From assembly GCA_013397455.1 (NCBI GenBank), contig VYZB01000057.1:1079401-1143400 (forward strand): a DNA stretch of 64,000 bases. The letters are read 5' to 3'. The stretch is from Crotophaga sulcirostris (Eukaryota > Chordata > Aves > Cuculiformes > Crotophagidae). Position numbers and translations under genes: made by a program. Shown here one piece after another: positions 51,866 to 64,000 of the stretch (position 1 is the stretch's first letter; the number at the start of each line of letters is the position of its first letter). The notes beneath the pieces are model-generated. The model made no database searches. It was not told the DNA's origin and saw only the letters and a program-made list of their open reading frames with translations.

Positions 51866-52349
51866 GACAAGAGGGTTGAATGTACCTTCATGAAGTTTGC
51901 AGGTGATACTGAGCTGGGAGGGAGTGTTGATCTGCTTGAGGGTAGGATGAGGTTCAACAAGACTAAATGCTGGGTCCTGCACTTAGGTCACAATTACCCC
52001 ATGCAATGCTATGGGCTTGGGGAAGAGTGGCTGGAAAACTGCCTAACAGACTTAAGTGTATTTGTAAACAGCAGGCTGAATATAAGCCAGTAGAGCGCAG
52101 AAGTGGCCAAGAAGACCAACAGTATCCTGGCTTGTATCAGAAATGGTGTGGCCAGCAGGACTAGAGAGGAGACTGTCCCCCTGCACTCAGCACTGTTGAG
52201 GCTACACCTCAAATACTATGTTCAGTTTTGAACTAGACAAGAAGAACATCAAGATGCTGGAGAACATGCAAAGAAAGACAACGAAGGATCTGGAGAACGA
52301 GTCCTATGAGAAGCAACTGAGGGAACTGGGGTTGCTTAATCCGGAGGAG
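51866..52349 (+). mobile_element. CR1 ORF2 fragment cut off at the 3' side by an LTR, sense
   Basis: The fragment starts just before the palm box and runs to a point inside ORF2 ('gaactggggttgcttaatcc'). It lacks the ORF2 end, 3' UTR and octamers, which is unusual for CR1. Sequence at 52350 passes abruptly into LTR-like DNA. A deletion of about 50 bases is visible near 51945, where 'gagggtagg' runs directly into 'atgaggttcaacaag'. The palm box reads FAGD (Gly at codon 51902-51904), so the first catalytic Asp is lost. Confidence 0.92.
51890..52093 (+). pseudogene. CR1 reverse-transcriptase remnant with mutated FAGD box
   Basis: A 67-codon open stretch reads [18 protein letters not shown], then after a deletion RFNKTKCWVLHLGHN and EEWLENCLT. 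This matches the CR1 palm and the region after it. The usual FADD is FAGD here. The frame ends at a stop at 52091-52093 and similarity continues in another frame to 52349. Confidence 0.88.
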
Positions 52350-52562
52350 TCTTATTTTTATTATTATTGTTATCATTGCTATTATTTTTACTATTATTGT
52401 TACTATTACATTTTTCTGTTCTATTAAACTGTCTTTATCTTAACCCATGAGTTTTACATTTTTTTCCAATTTTCTCCCCCAACCCACTGGGCGGAGGGGG
52501 AGGCAGTGAGCAAATGGCTATGTGGTATTTAGCTACCTGATAGGGGAAGCAATAACACAGTC
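52350..52562 (+). mobile_element. 3' part of an avian ERV LTR, sense
   Basis: It consists of a T/A-rich tract with 'ttattattgttatc' and 'ttactattattg' units, then 'tctgttctattaaactgtc' with an ATTAAA polyadenylation variant at 52423-52428. It continues with 'tcttaacccatgagtttta', 'ttctcccccaacccactggg', a G-rich block, and an end near 'agcaataacacag'. This order matches the R-U5 end of avian ERVL-like LTRs, in a different subfamily from the one at 26320-27024. The U3 part and any internal retroviral sequence are missing. The 3' limit is approximate. Confidence 0.6.
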
Positions 52563-55500
52563 AAATAACCACATCTCATCTCCCAAAGATCTTCAAAATT
52601 ATGATAATTTAGAAAGACTTAACCTCACATTGCTGTCTGGTTAATTCCTTATCTTTTTTCTGTATACTTTTCCAAAAAGTATATTCAGCTAGAGTCAAGA
52701 AATTTAAAGTTAAAAGGAACATAACTTTATTTATGTTATTTTCATGCTTCTCAGTATGTGGGGGCATAATCCTTGGGAGCACACACGAAGCATAGTAAGA
52801 GAACAGACAGACTTGTAAATCGTTCTTCAGTCTCTGTTTTCCCTTAGATAATTATGTCTCTAGTTGTGATGACTGCAAGGCAAATCTTCCAAACATGAAT
52901 TTTGGTGGAACCAAGGCAGTGATATATGGCATAGTTTTCCAAGAGCCTGAAAACAACAGTTTTGAAATGCATCAAGTCTTCTTGCAAGATTAGACTGGGT
53001 ACAGAAAATCTTCACACTACAATGAAAGTCTTTGCGAAGAAGACTTGAATATAGATTGATTTTATTGAGTTATTTCTTATAGATTGGTTTTTATTATACC
53101 TGAATATTGATTGACTGATTTTATTTTCCTAAAGCAGACATTGACTTTCAAAAGTTTTGAAAATAGGTGGTAGAGGTCAGATATTTGCTTAAAATACATG
53201 CTTAATAGAAGAGAAATTGCAGAGAAAGAAAACTAATTAAAAATTGAATTAAACTAGTGGTGTGGTTAAGTAAGACTCAACCATCAAGATCCAAAGAATG
53301 TGACATCTGACCATGAACTCTCCTGCCAGCCGTGCTGCACTAACAGAAGGGCCTGAGTGACTGGCAAGAGTTGACTGCTGTCAAAATACAGAACATTTCC
53401 CATCTATTTACCTTGTATGTCATACAAAAGGGACTTACCTAATTATATTTATGAGATGTCTAAACTTAGATACATTAACCATAACACTTCTAATAATTTC
53501 CTATTCTCTGGACTTTATCAAGTTTTTTGTTAAGATTATAGGTAAACTTTTGGGATTTTTAAAATTCAAATATCCACAAAAACAGAAAAGAATGTTATAA
53601 TTCCCAAGGACCTGGTGAATTTGTTTATCAAAGATACATTTCTTTATATGAGCATGAAAAGAACATTTATCTGACGGGTTTAACACATGTAAAATGTTAA
53701 ATAAATTGCAGAGATTGAAGACATTACAACAGCTAACCGTTATTGGTCCCATCCTGCTGGAGGTTGCTACTTTGTCGCAAAAGTGATGAAAGAGACATAC
53801 TAATGTTTATGTACCAAACCATAAGAGGGGCAGATATTAGTGTCTGGTCAAGAGATTAGTGCCATAACCTGGATTGGTTCACATGAAAGAATTTGACTGT
53901 AAGTCTTCCTGTGGGCTTCCTGGTATGTCCTTGTAGTCCTACAATCAAACTAACTATTCCTTCATTGTGGGGATTGTGTGTGTGTACGTAGCAAATACTT
54001 CCAGAATCATGGGGACTGTATTTCAAGCTGTTGGAGTGGTGGTTTGGACATAAAGAAAGCAATCATATATGCTTTACTACTGAGAGTGTGATATGGAAGC
54101 ATGCAGGAGTTTTGAAGAGTTCAGAGCCTGCTGGATAGTGCTAGAGAAACACATGGGGACAAACCTTGTGTACCAAGCGTAGCATAGTACAGTCTTGTCC
54201 ATGCTGTTTATTTGGAATGGTCTTTGGTGCATATTATCCACAAAAATCATGTCCTGACATTAATTCAGAGACTGCAATTTGACATGAGCCAAAATTCTGC
54301 ATAGGAGCAATATCCAGAACCAAGGAGTACAGGCACTCTACCAGTCTAACACTTCAGCTCTCTCCCTCACTGCCTCACATTTAACAAAATATGCGCAGAA
54401 AGTATGCTTATTTCTCAAAAACTGTTGCTCACCAGCACTTTAAGTTGCACTGCAAACAGGCATGTAATTTGAACATCTAACAAGATGGTGAGCTATTTGA
54501 ATATCCTGTAAAATTTGCCATTAAATATGATAGGGATGTAAGTCAGAGCCCTTAGTGACTGCAATATAATTTTAATGTCACAGAGACCTACCTTTAAAGG
54601 TAAAGTAAGACAGTCATCAACCCCCCTGTGGAGTCTGAGACAGCAAAGAGAAATTATTCACTGGCAAGAATTGTTTCCCATCAAAAATCTGGTAACTGGC
54701 AAAAGTGATTAATCTGGTTCTCCTAGTTTTTATTGGAAGAATTAGGAAACTTATGAGAAAAGATAGAAAAAGCTATTATTTTTTATCCTAAAAATAACCT
54801 AAGCTCTACTATTCATCCTTGTTCATTAAAAAAGTAAATATTTTTATATTTTACATTTAATATTACAGCTGGTTTAAAATATTTGAATAATTTTGGGGCT
54901 TTGGTTTTATTTGAGGTGCTTGAAAGGTGGTTTTATTTGTTTTTGTAGTTGTGGATTTCTTTATCCCCAAAGCAACCAGAAGCTATAACAAACCTACCAC
55001 AGGTCAGCATTTTGTATCAAAAAAAGTTTAACCAATGGTTCTGTGAAACCAAACAATCACTGTTCTGTCTACAGAAAATCCATTGACTATTTCCTTATTA
55101 ATAAAACTAAAATGACAAATATTGTTTAGCGGTTCTGAGAAGAACTGCTATATAAAATCTGTCCATGGAGTTACATTCTCCTATTCCCCCTAAATTTAAA
55201 ATATCCCTGTTGGGAATAGTTTCTAATGCATGAAACCAACTGAAACACGCTGCAGCATTGTCACAGAACTCCTGGTGGCCCAAGCTAAATCTATGACAGG
55301 AAATACACTGATAGTTTAATACTGGTGGGGATTCACAGGCTGTGAAGTGGACCTCTGCTCTTTTGCTTACTACTACAAGCATGGTGGAAAAGAGGAGGGT
55401 TAAAATATCAGGGATTAGTCCTCCTAGAAGGATCCAGTCTTTCAAGAGCTCCAAGTGTTATAGGACTATGAAGAATAAACAGGCTCACTGGAGTGCTTTG

Positions 55501-55758
55501 AATTGTTAATAATGAAGGAATACAGATAGACTGGGTCACAAAGTAAAGAAAAATGTATGTAAAATATAAAACAAAGCAAAAAGTTAAAGAAGGCAAAAGA
55601 GAACAGAAAACTATATAGATGGGTAACACATATGTATTACAAAGTTCCCAATGCATTCTTTTGTCAGACAGTATACATAAAACATTTTTGCCCCAAGTCA
55701 AAAAGTGAAATTCAGGGTATCCTTATTTGAATTTTTTTCAGTATATCTAGCTATAAGT

Positions 55759-55790
55759 ACATCAAATGAAGTTAGTGCTTCATTTGATGT
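55759..55790. repeat. Perfect inverted repeat, 13-bp arms, 6-base loop
   Basis: The left arm ACATCAAATGAAG (55759-55771) is the exact reverse complement of the right arm CTTCATTTGATGT (55778-55790), separated by TTAGTG. The match stops at the next base on each side. It could form a cruciform or an RNA hairpin; no promoter or terminator context is visible. Confidence 0.95.
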
Positions 55791-56528
55791 TTTTAACATT
55801 ACAGCAATCACTAAGAAATGTAACATCAAACTTTATTCATTTTATTACTTTATTAATTTTTAAGGGACGCAATTCATGACAAAATCTATGAGGTTGAATG
55901 AAAAAAAAGAGCCATTGTGAGGTAAATGCATAAAGAAATCACTGAAAAAATCCCCAAAAATGTGCGAAAATTAACTTCTAAACAAGGAGATTTTTAGAAA
56001 AGTGGAAGAGCAAGACTGAATATTGTTCAGTGATTCATACTGAGAAAACTTACACTACATCCTTAAATATCCAGAAAGGATTGTGATCATTCTCCAAATA
56101 AAAAGATTAATTTGAAATTTGCAGAAATTTAAGTAGAAGAAATTTGGGTCCAAAAAAACCCCAAACAACAAAAACTAGCTGACTCATTTCTTTTTGAGTA
56201 AGAAAATAAATTGTTCAAATACAGCAAAGAAATCATGAAAATATGAAACGTCACAAAAATAGATATCCTTAAACTTACATGCATGCACATGTGTATACAC
56301 ATATGCTTACTATCATACAGATGCACATATTGACATAAATGATGATAAAAGACACAATGATACTGAGATGTCAAGCACTCAAAAATGCTAAAACGCAAAG
56401 ACAAAATGTGCTGCCTTTTCAATCTGACGTTTTACACTTATCCATTATGACATAATCTTTAATTAGGGTTTTTGGAGAATATTTCCTTTCTCTATTCTCC
56501 CTCCCTTACCACCCTGTTTTGTATACAC

Positions 56529-56690
56529 AATAAACCCGACAAAGGTCTCTTTGAGGGGTCGGGTGTTACAGCTCTTTACTTGGTAACAAAGGGCTCTACC
56601 ATGCATGTGTCCTTGTTGGTCAAGTGCAGGTTGGACGTGCAACCAGACGAGGTGAGCTGATAAGGAGAGAAGCACACCACAGCGCACAGT
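56529..56690 (+). other. CpG-bearing patch with AATAAA, hairpin and splice-donor-like site
   Basis: AATAAA at 56529-56534 is followed at once by an imperfect hairpin: CCCGAC at 56535-56540 pairs with GTCGGG at 56558-56563, and an inner AAAG pairs with CTTT. A TTACA end follows at 56566-56570. Further on lie several CpG dinucleotides and 'gacgaggtgagctg', a good splice-donor match. The pattern could be an LTR end with leader, an exon of a non-coding RNA, or chance. No family is recognised. Confidence 0.3.
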
Positions 56691-59600
56691 TATGTATTTA
56701 TTGATATATACATTTCAACACAATACAGTGCTGAAAAACTTTTCCACATATAACTAGATGGTTACAGACATTAGATGAAGGAAAATTGCTCAGTTACCCT
56801 TACTAATTGTTGGAGTGATTGTAAAAGCATTAAAGGAAGGTTTATACTAAAATGATGTCTTTACAAGGACATCAATCTGAAAAACACCTATTCTGATGTA
56901 ATCTAACACTTAAATTTATAGTTATACATCTAAAAACAACTATGCACAAAGTAGTTCAACTGACATTTTCCACAGAGCAGTGAGACTGTAAAAACATCAC
57001 TTTATGATATCCCTACCTTTGACAGTTTTACTCTTAATCATGGTCTTAAAAGCATCAAATAACGGATAATCCTCCATTTTCAGATATTAAAAATTGTTAT
57101 AAGCATAAAAATTTCATTTAAGGATGATTCTTCATTTGACCTTTCTTAAAAAAGAATCTGTGCCTTTTTTTCCCCTTCTTTAAAACATAATGCAAAAATT
57201 CTTTTAACAAAACTTCAAAGTTTTTTCAAAGATGGAAAACGTTAGTGAAACCAAACTCCCACCCTCCAAAAATTAGATATACCTAACACTTTTCAACAAG
57301 GTCTTGAAAAAAAGATGTTGAAGTTATTTGAAAATTTTGAAAATCTTTATTTTAGGCATAAACCACAACAATGAAGGTCCAGCTCCTCTGTGTGGAGGGG
57401 AAGTGCTGAATCCCTCCTGTTAGAGCTATTCCTTGGTTCACCCAAGCCTCTATACTGTAAGGGAAGAAGAAACCAAACTGGGTATAAGCCTCTGTCCTCC
57501 ATCCAGGTGCAATGCTGATCAGTTGCAAGAGCCAGTCTTATGTCTGAATCCCTCCTCTGCTGCTATCTAGTCTGGGCCTTTCTGCAGCAGCCCTTTGGGT
57601 AGACATTAATTAAAAGGCTGGAAACAAGGTCTGAAGCACAAGGCTGAGAAGTGACCAACTGGAAAGAGCCAATGCCATAATGTACCATGAGATACAGGGT
57701 CTTGCAAGCTGACTTTCAGGGAAACTTGTAGTAGAGGGTCATTTAATACAGTTTGTGCTTAAAGTGCAATGTGAAAATGGAGGTCTTCCATTTGTCTTAC
57801 TGATAAATACAGATGTTTGATATTTTCTTCACATACATGCCGACACTCATTTCATTAGTTAGGAATTTTAAATTCATGGCTCATTCTGTTTTGTTATGTA
57901 ACTTATCTGTTCATATTTGTATAGTAGCACTAATTAGTACTTTCAAAAATTACAACAGAATTTCTGTAGTATTACATTTTAGACCCACAGGATTACCAAA
58001 ACCATTCAGTATGATTCATATTCCAACAATGAGTACTAAGGACAATAGCAATGATTATGTCACTTTTGACAAAGTGTTACCAAACATTTAGGACACACAG
58101 TTCAACAGAATTTGAATAAATGCCATCATGCACGTTGCTCAATTAAAACTGTAACACTAATTAATGTAATTCTTATTCACATAATATAACATTTATTCAA
58201 ATCAAATTATGATAGTACTGATGACAAGTTTTAAGAATTCATTGCAAAAAGAAAGATTTATGCAGATTCTGTTTACCATATACACTGAGATGTTCTCAGA
58301 ATAATTTTCTACAAACTGCAGAGATTTCTGCTCACATATTTATGGAGAACATCAAAGCTATGTCTGTGAAGTTATATCACAAGCTGCTAAAATGCAGTTT
58401 TAAACAACCTGCTTTATTAAACAAGTATCTGAAGTTCAATCTGTCTTAACTCTCTCTTGATTCTTTCTTTGTCAGTATACCTAGATTGAGAAGTGCACCT
58501 TGAAAGGCATATCTCAAATGAAGAGAAATGTCCCATTATGTGAAGTGGGTAAACTGAATAACTGAAGAAGTGAAAAAGCACAAAAGGGTGGAGGATTTGG
58601 GAAAGACCAGAGGAAAACAGAGAACTGGTGCTCAGAATCAAAAGTGAAGTACGTATGTAATGAAATTTAAGAAAAATACCTATTCAAATTCAACACTGAA
58701 AGCCATCCACTGCCCTCAAGTGGTAGAGCCATAGCTCTTAAGGCTGAAGGCACTTTTGGTTGTAATACAGGCAGACACAAGGAGGAAAGAGAAGAAAATT
58801 GGAAAATGGATAAATCTGTACTGTCTTGCTTAGCCCTTGTCCATCCTGTTCTTAGAAATACTGGTGAACACTAAATGTATGGGATTTTGTGTGACTTCTA
58901 AGTCCAAATGAAATTTTGTGTTTGTCTTTTGCATTATTGATTTAAAGGTGTTTTGTGAATGTGACAAAACTTACTCAAAACTAACAGTACAGTTTGCTGT
59001 GCTAAAGCCTGGAATCAACAGCGTTTATTTGAAATGCAAATGAAGACTTGCCACCCAGAAATGTATGTTACATTTGACATTTGTCTCTAATCAGAAGTCC
59101 CTATGAATAATGTAGTTTGATACCAATAGCCTCATTAAGCAAGATTTCCCTTCATACCCTTTCTGATTGTAATCTCTTCATTAAACTTCCTTTTCTCACT
59201 GCTCCTGGCCCTACTCATCATTATCAATATGCTCAGGTCTCCAGTAGTGTTACTAATACGTATTTTACATTGAATAGGCCATTTTAGATGGGAATTAATA
59301 GCACTAATGCCCAGGTGTTCTTTAACTGTAAGGCTATCCTGACTATACTTTTATTAGGAGCTGTGTCTTTCATGACTAGAGCTCACTAGGTTGGGTCAAC
59401 AAGTGAAAATGAGTTTGATGGTTTCATCCTAGTCCCCATTTGAGCACATTATGAAACGGCATCATTTAATGTGATTGACTGTTAAAAGACTGCTTAAAAG
59501 AACTTTGGGAAACAGTGGAGTTGTGGTGTAGTGACTGTCCTATGCAAGAGATGCTTACACAATGTCTTCCTGAGTATTTGTTGCAGACTGGGACACCTCA

Positions 59601-62600
59601 TTCATAACCACTAAACAGGCACACAAGTTGAAGATATAAAACAGTGGTTACTATAAATCCTGTACTCTGTCCTGATTTCCTGTAAATACAACATATCCCC
59701 ATAAAAAAATGGGACTATGTTTTAGGAAAATAACAAGTTACACTGTGGGAAATGCCAGTGTCCCAAAGGCAGCAAGTAACAAGAGGTTTGCATTTCAGTT
59801 AGGAATCAGGTTCCATTTTTCTCCTCTTTCATAACCACAGTGGGCGTAAAAAGTAGAGTTGGTCCAGAAATTCCTTCATAAAGTGCTGCTGCCAGTTACC
59901 AATTTTCAATAAATCACCATTAAATTGTCTCATAATTTTTCTACCCTTCCTTTCCCAGCATGCTGATTACTCTGATGTGTTTTCTGTGATTAGAGGAAGA
60001 GTTGATCTTTGAACTCCTTAAAGCGAAAGTTGTGAGGACCCTTATGAAATGCAAAGATAAACTCTGCTTTCATGGAGTGAATAGAAAGAAATAGGCTTTT
60101 GTATTGATATAAGCTGACAAGCAGGGTCAAAAGAGACAGGCAGCCAATCTCCACCTTGGCAGAAAGAAGATGGGGAGATCCAGAGAGCTCACCGACTAAG
60201 TGTTGCGTATTTTTTCATATTTTTTACCAAAAAATGAACTTGGGATTCTCAAACAATCATGTAATTGCCCCTACCTAATATGTTTCAAGATTTGTTGTAA
60301 GATAAGATTAGTTACATACATGGATAGCGTCAGCAACAAACTCTATTGAGGGCAAAGCTAAAATCACATTAATATTTCTGCAAACAAGTGACTGTGATTT
60401 TTAGAAATCTACCACACAACCCACCCAACTCATTTTTTCCTGGTTAGAATCAAGAAGTAATTTCAAGATTCAACCATCTCTAATACAAAGTTCAGTGAAC
60501 AACCAGAGGAAAAATATAAATAAATAAAAATATTTTAGTATCCCATAAACGAGCACAAGCTTTTTTTCAGACCTGTAGCTAAATTAGGTAATGTGCTTTT
60601 CCTAGTCCTTCTCAACTGGTGACTTGGGAAATTTCAAAAGTCTTCCCACAATTCACTCTGCATGTATCCATTCCCAGCCAGATGTTCTTAGGACTTTATA
60701 GTGTACCCTGAGGAAGGATGTGAAGAGTCATCCAAATTGCGTGCATTGGGTCTAGGCAGAGAAGTCATGTATTGACATGAATCTTTCCATATGCACTAAG
60801 GAACCCAATGCTTTGTGTGTTCAGCTTCTGAGAAAAGATCAAACTGTGTGTCATTGTGGCCAGTCCTGTAGGTACCATGAGGGTGGGAAGGAAGAAAGAA
60901 GGGAGGAAATCCTTACTAAATTTTTCACAGAGTAGCAAGTAGATCTTCAGCAGCTGACCTCCCTGCAAATGAGTGTACTTGGGGAGTAAAGAGAAATAAG
61001 TATGGAGTGTCCCATAAGCTGAGGTGCTCTTGATGCACTTTGTTGGAAAGTCAATATTTTTACAAAGTCTGAAAAAAATTAGGAATCTACCCATGTTGAT
61101 ATTTGGAGAGGAGGGACTAGCAAGACAATCTTCTCCTAATTTTTTTTACTGGTTCTAGTATTGTATCCCCAAGAGATTTTGTTATATACAATAGGGTAGC
61201 AGGTTTATTATCACAAGTGCTTTATTTAATCACTAAAAAATAATTTATTAAGGTTAGGAACAACGACTACAAATCACATCACTACTGATTATGCAGCATT
61301 TTGGAAGACTGGTCTATCCTCTTTTTAGTAAGCATCTGTGTCTTACATTAGCTTTAATGGAACTTAAATTTGTGCATCAAATGGAGAAGAAAGCCTTCTG
61401 GGTGGTTATAGATGCATGACCTTGAGCCTTGTGACTCACAATGCAATCTGCATGCAGGAATATTATACAGTATCTGTCAGCATGTGTCAGATCTGATTGT
61501 TTAAACATTACTTTGTCACCCACTCTCCACACATGTACTTTTTACCCAATTTCAAATTAAACGTTAAACTGAACTTTTAAGGAGGAACTACTGTTAAATT
61601 TAAATAAATATTATTGTATTATGTTTTACAATTAAAAATTGTAATGAGAAAAATTAATTTCTTGTGTAACTTAACTGAATTCCTGGGCACTGTGTCAGGG
61701 ACAATTTTTACCAGAACTTGCAGACCAGATTTATTTTCAATGAAAATGTAATAAGTAATCACCCTGAACCAGCTTTCCTGTAATATCAGTACAATTCCCT
61801 TTGCAACAACTGCATGGAAGTTGCATCAACATAGCAAAAGAATATTCGACATATATAGAACATAGATAAATTATTTTTCGTAAGGTAAGGTTGTTTACCA
61901 TGTCAGAACTCAAAAAACCCCAATTTGTATTCAACCAGTTGTAAGTGATATTGTCATCAGGAGAGGAAGGCATGCAAGGTTTGATATTTTAGTAACAGGC
62001 TGATTAAAAGAACTCGGTTCTTCAGACTTTGGGGATATTTCTTTTCCATGTGGGAATGAGCCAGTTCATTCTCATTGTATCGTCCATTAATTCTTTGCTG
62101 GTCTTAATAAGCCCTGTCGAGGTCTCTGGCCAGCAGTATACAATGACCACACAGTCGATACTCTGTCAAGTGAATTTGCAACTTTAGGAAGATGATGAGC
62201 TACCAATGCAGAGTTTGCTTGGCCTGAAGAGAGTTGTCAGTAGGGTCTTGCAGTTGAATGCAAGCTGAGTTGGTCAGTCCCGTAGCACAACGCAGGAATT
62301 GTTTTCTTACCCCAGCCCTGCTACTCCCTCTACCAACTGTCACTTCTGCTCCTGGAGGGAATTTGACAGGTGCTAAACTTGCTGACCAAATAACTAATTA
62401 CATAATAAATGGACCTGAGAAAATAGTTTACAAAGAATAATTTAGCAGACAAATATCCTGACCCCTTTTCTAAATTGTCTATGAACAAGTCACAATTATC
62501 TTGATATTTACATATTGCTCAAAAATACGCTAAGTAGTTTATGCAAATAATTGCATACTAGATTCCTGAAGAATATTTTTTTTCATAAAATTGATATTGC

Positions 62601-64000
62601 AAATAGTTCCTCCTTAGTACTTTTTCTCCTGTATAGGTTAACACACATAAAGTCAGTTATCTAACATTAATGCAATACATTTTGATGTGGATTTAGCATT
62701 TCCTATTTGCCTGTCACTTCTGGCTAATAATTTCAGTCACTGAAATTCTCACAAGAAAAATGAAATTGGCTTGAAATTCAAGGGGTTTGAGTGCTGTTTC
62801 TGGGTTTTATTTTTTTACATAAACTAATATTAACAGATTATTTTATACCATGCCCATCATAATCTTTTAACTAGTCAGAACTGAAATATATCTTAAAAAC
62901 TGCATTCATTAATTTGTAAGAAAATTAATTTTATTATGTAATTTTTTCTGACTTTATCATATTTTTTGATCTTTGGTCATAGAATTTCTTGTTCACCAAC
63001 TACATTTTGTTTACCCCCTACCATGCCTTGGGAGACTATGGTGTCATACAATACATATTAACATAATCCAGGTTTGTTTGAGGCTGTATGGCTCATCATT
63101 TTACTGAGGAATTCTAACTAATAAATTTTATTCCATAGTCATATAATATTGGTTCTTATGTCTATTCCAACGCTACAGAAAATTTGGTCTTTTTTTTGGC
63201 TAGTTGTCATGATAGGTCCAAAAAGGTCCACCAAACCCCCTGTAATCCATAAAATACACTTTCACTAATTATATCATTTGCAAGAGTTTATTTAACGTTG
63301 TGATTAATTTAAAAAGCATGTTCCAGCCATTTGGACTAAGTCTGCTTGCACAGAAAAAAAGACAACAACATAGACATCAGAATGCAACTATAGTGCTCGG
63401 AAATCTTTATGCATGCTCATGAAGCCTATTCCATGTTTAAAAAATCCACTATTTTATGCATCTCAAGGTGTTTGTGAGTAGACATTTAACACCAGTTCTT
63501 ACAGTAATAATTTAATGAGTCATCTTGCCGTGAGCTCTGCACAGGCAAGCAGGAATTAATGGGTCTGAACAGGAGCCCCTTCCTCTTAAACTCATGGCAG
63601 GATCAGGCCATAGATTTTAACAACCTGAGATAGAGTCTGTGTCTTTTATGTTTTGTGGCTACCTTGTACATTTTGAATACTAGGAGAAATAAATATTAAA
63701 TGGCTGTACATGCATACTGCCTATAGAAAAGAGACAAGGATGATCTAGTCTCTATGTAATACCTGTACTCAGACATATGCAGAATGTATAGTGTTTTTCG
63801 TTACAATATTTGTGTTGTACCCCGAAGCAAAAAAAAAACAACCAAAACCCCACATTATTGAAATCCAGACATTCTGAATTATAGAACTGAAAAAGAAGCT
63901 GGTGTTATGACAGTTTTTAAATGAGTCTGCTTTTGCCAGCCATTCATGTGCTTTAAAGGGCCCTTAGTTGATTTATGCCATTCTTGTCCCCAAACCTGCT

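Larger units (their letters stand above)
52563..64000. other. 11.4 kb with no recognisable gene or transposon
   Basis: This is AT-rich unique sequence. It contains a perfect 13-bp hairpin (55759-55790), a small CpG-bearing patch (56529-56690), a GC-richer but unidentified stretch at about 57365-57720, and another at about 62030-62380. No open frame exceeds about 115 codons and none has a known domain. Confidence 0.5.

Noticed and set aside
51602..51982. 126-codon minus-strand frame
   Set aside because: Its start lies antisense to a CR1 copy and no domain is seen.

Overview
This 64 kb window is AT-rich, gene-poor nuclear DNA of a bird. The evidence is its repeat content. At least eleven fragments belong to the CR1 family of LINE retrotransposons, recognised by the characteristic 3' end (a 'ccttccaac' box followed by ATTCTRTG-type octamers) and by CR1 reverse-transcriptase remnants. 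There are also two stretches resembling avian ERVL-type LTRs. The species cannot be named from this sequence.

I find no intact protein-coding gene, tRNA, rRNA or CRISPR array. The open frames are short, sit on AT-rich or repeat DNA, and carry no recognisable domain other than CR1 reverse transcriptase. The window reads as an intergenic or intronic desert.

Layout. 1-9.7 kb: unique AT-rich DNA with one sense CR1 (about 1.84-2.38 kb), a purine-rich tract (7.0-7.4 kb) and a possible antisense LTR (8.40-8.79 kb). 9.7-15.5 kb: three antisense CR1 fragments, a (TTTTCC)n microsatellite and an assembly gap. 15.5-24.7 kb: mostly unique, with a small tandem duplication, a TATA-like site and a T/G-rich tract. 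24.7-31.1 kb: a cluster of two convergent CR1 copies, an ERVL-like LTR, a short CR1 tail and two further CR1 copies in head-to-tail order, one holding a 477-base gap. 31.1-48.1 kb: 17 kb with no recognisable transposon. 48.1-49.4 kb: an antisense CR1 with the longest unbroken stretch of reverse-transcriptase homology in the window. 51.9-52.6 kb: a CR1 that ends abruptly against an LTR 3' end. 52.6-64 kb: again free of recognisable repeats, with a perfect hairpin at 55.76 kb and a small CpG-bearing patch at 56.5-56.7 kb.

All CR1 reverse-transcriptase remnants carry frameshifts, stops or truncations, so none can be active. No previously undescribed system is evident. The items most worth a second look are the long repeat-free stretches, the hairpin, the CpG-bearing patch and two unassigned LTR-like segments. 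Repeat boundaries are estimated by eye from remembered family features and may be off by tens of bases.
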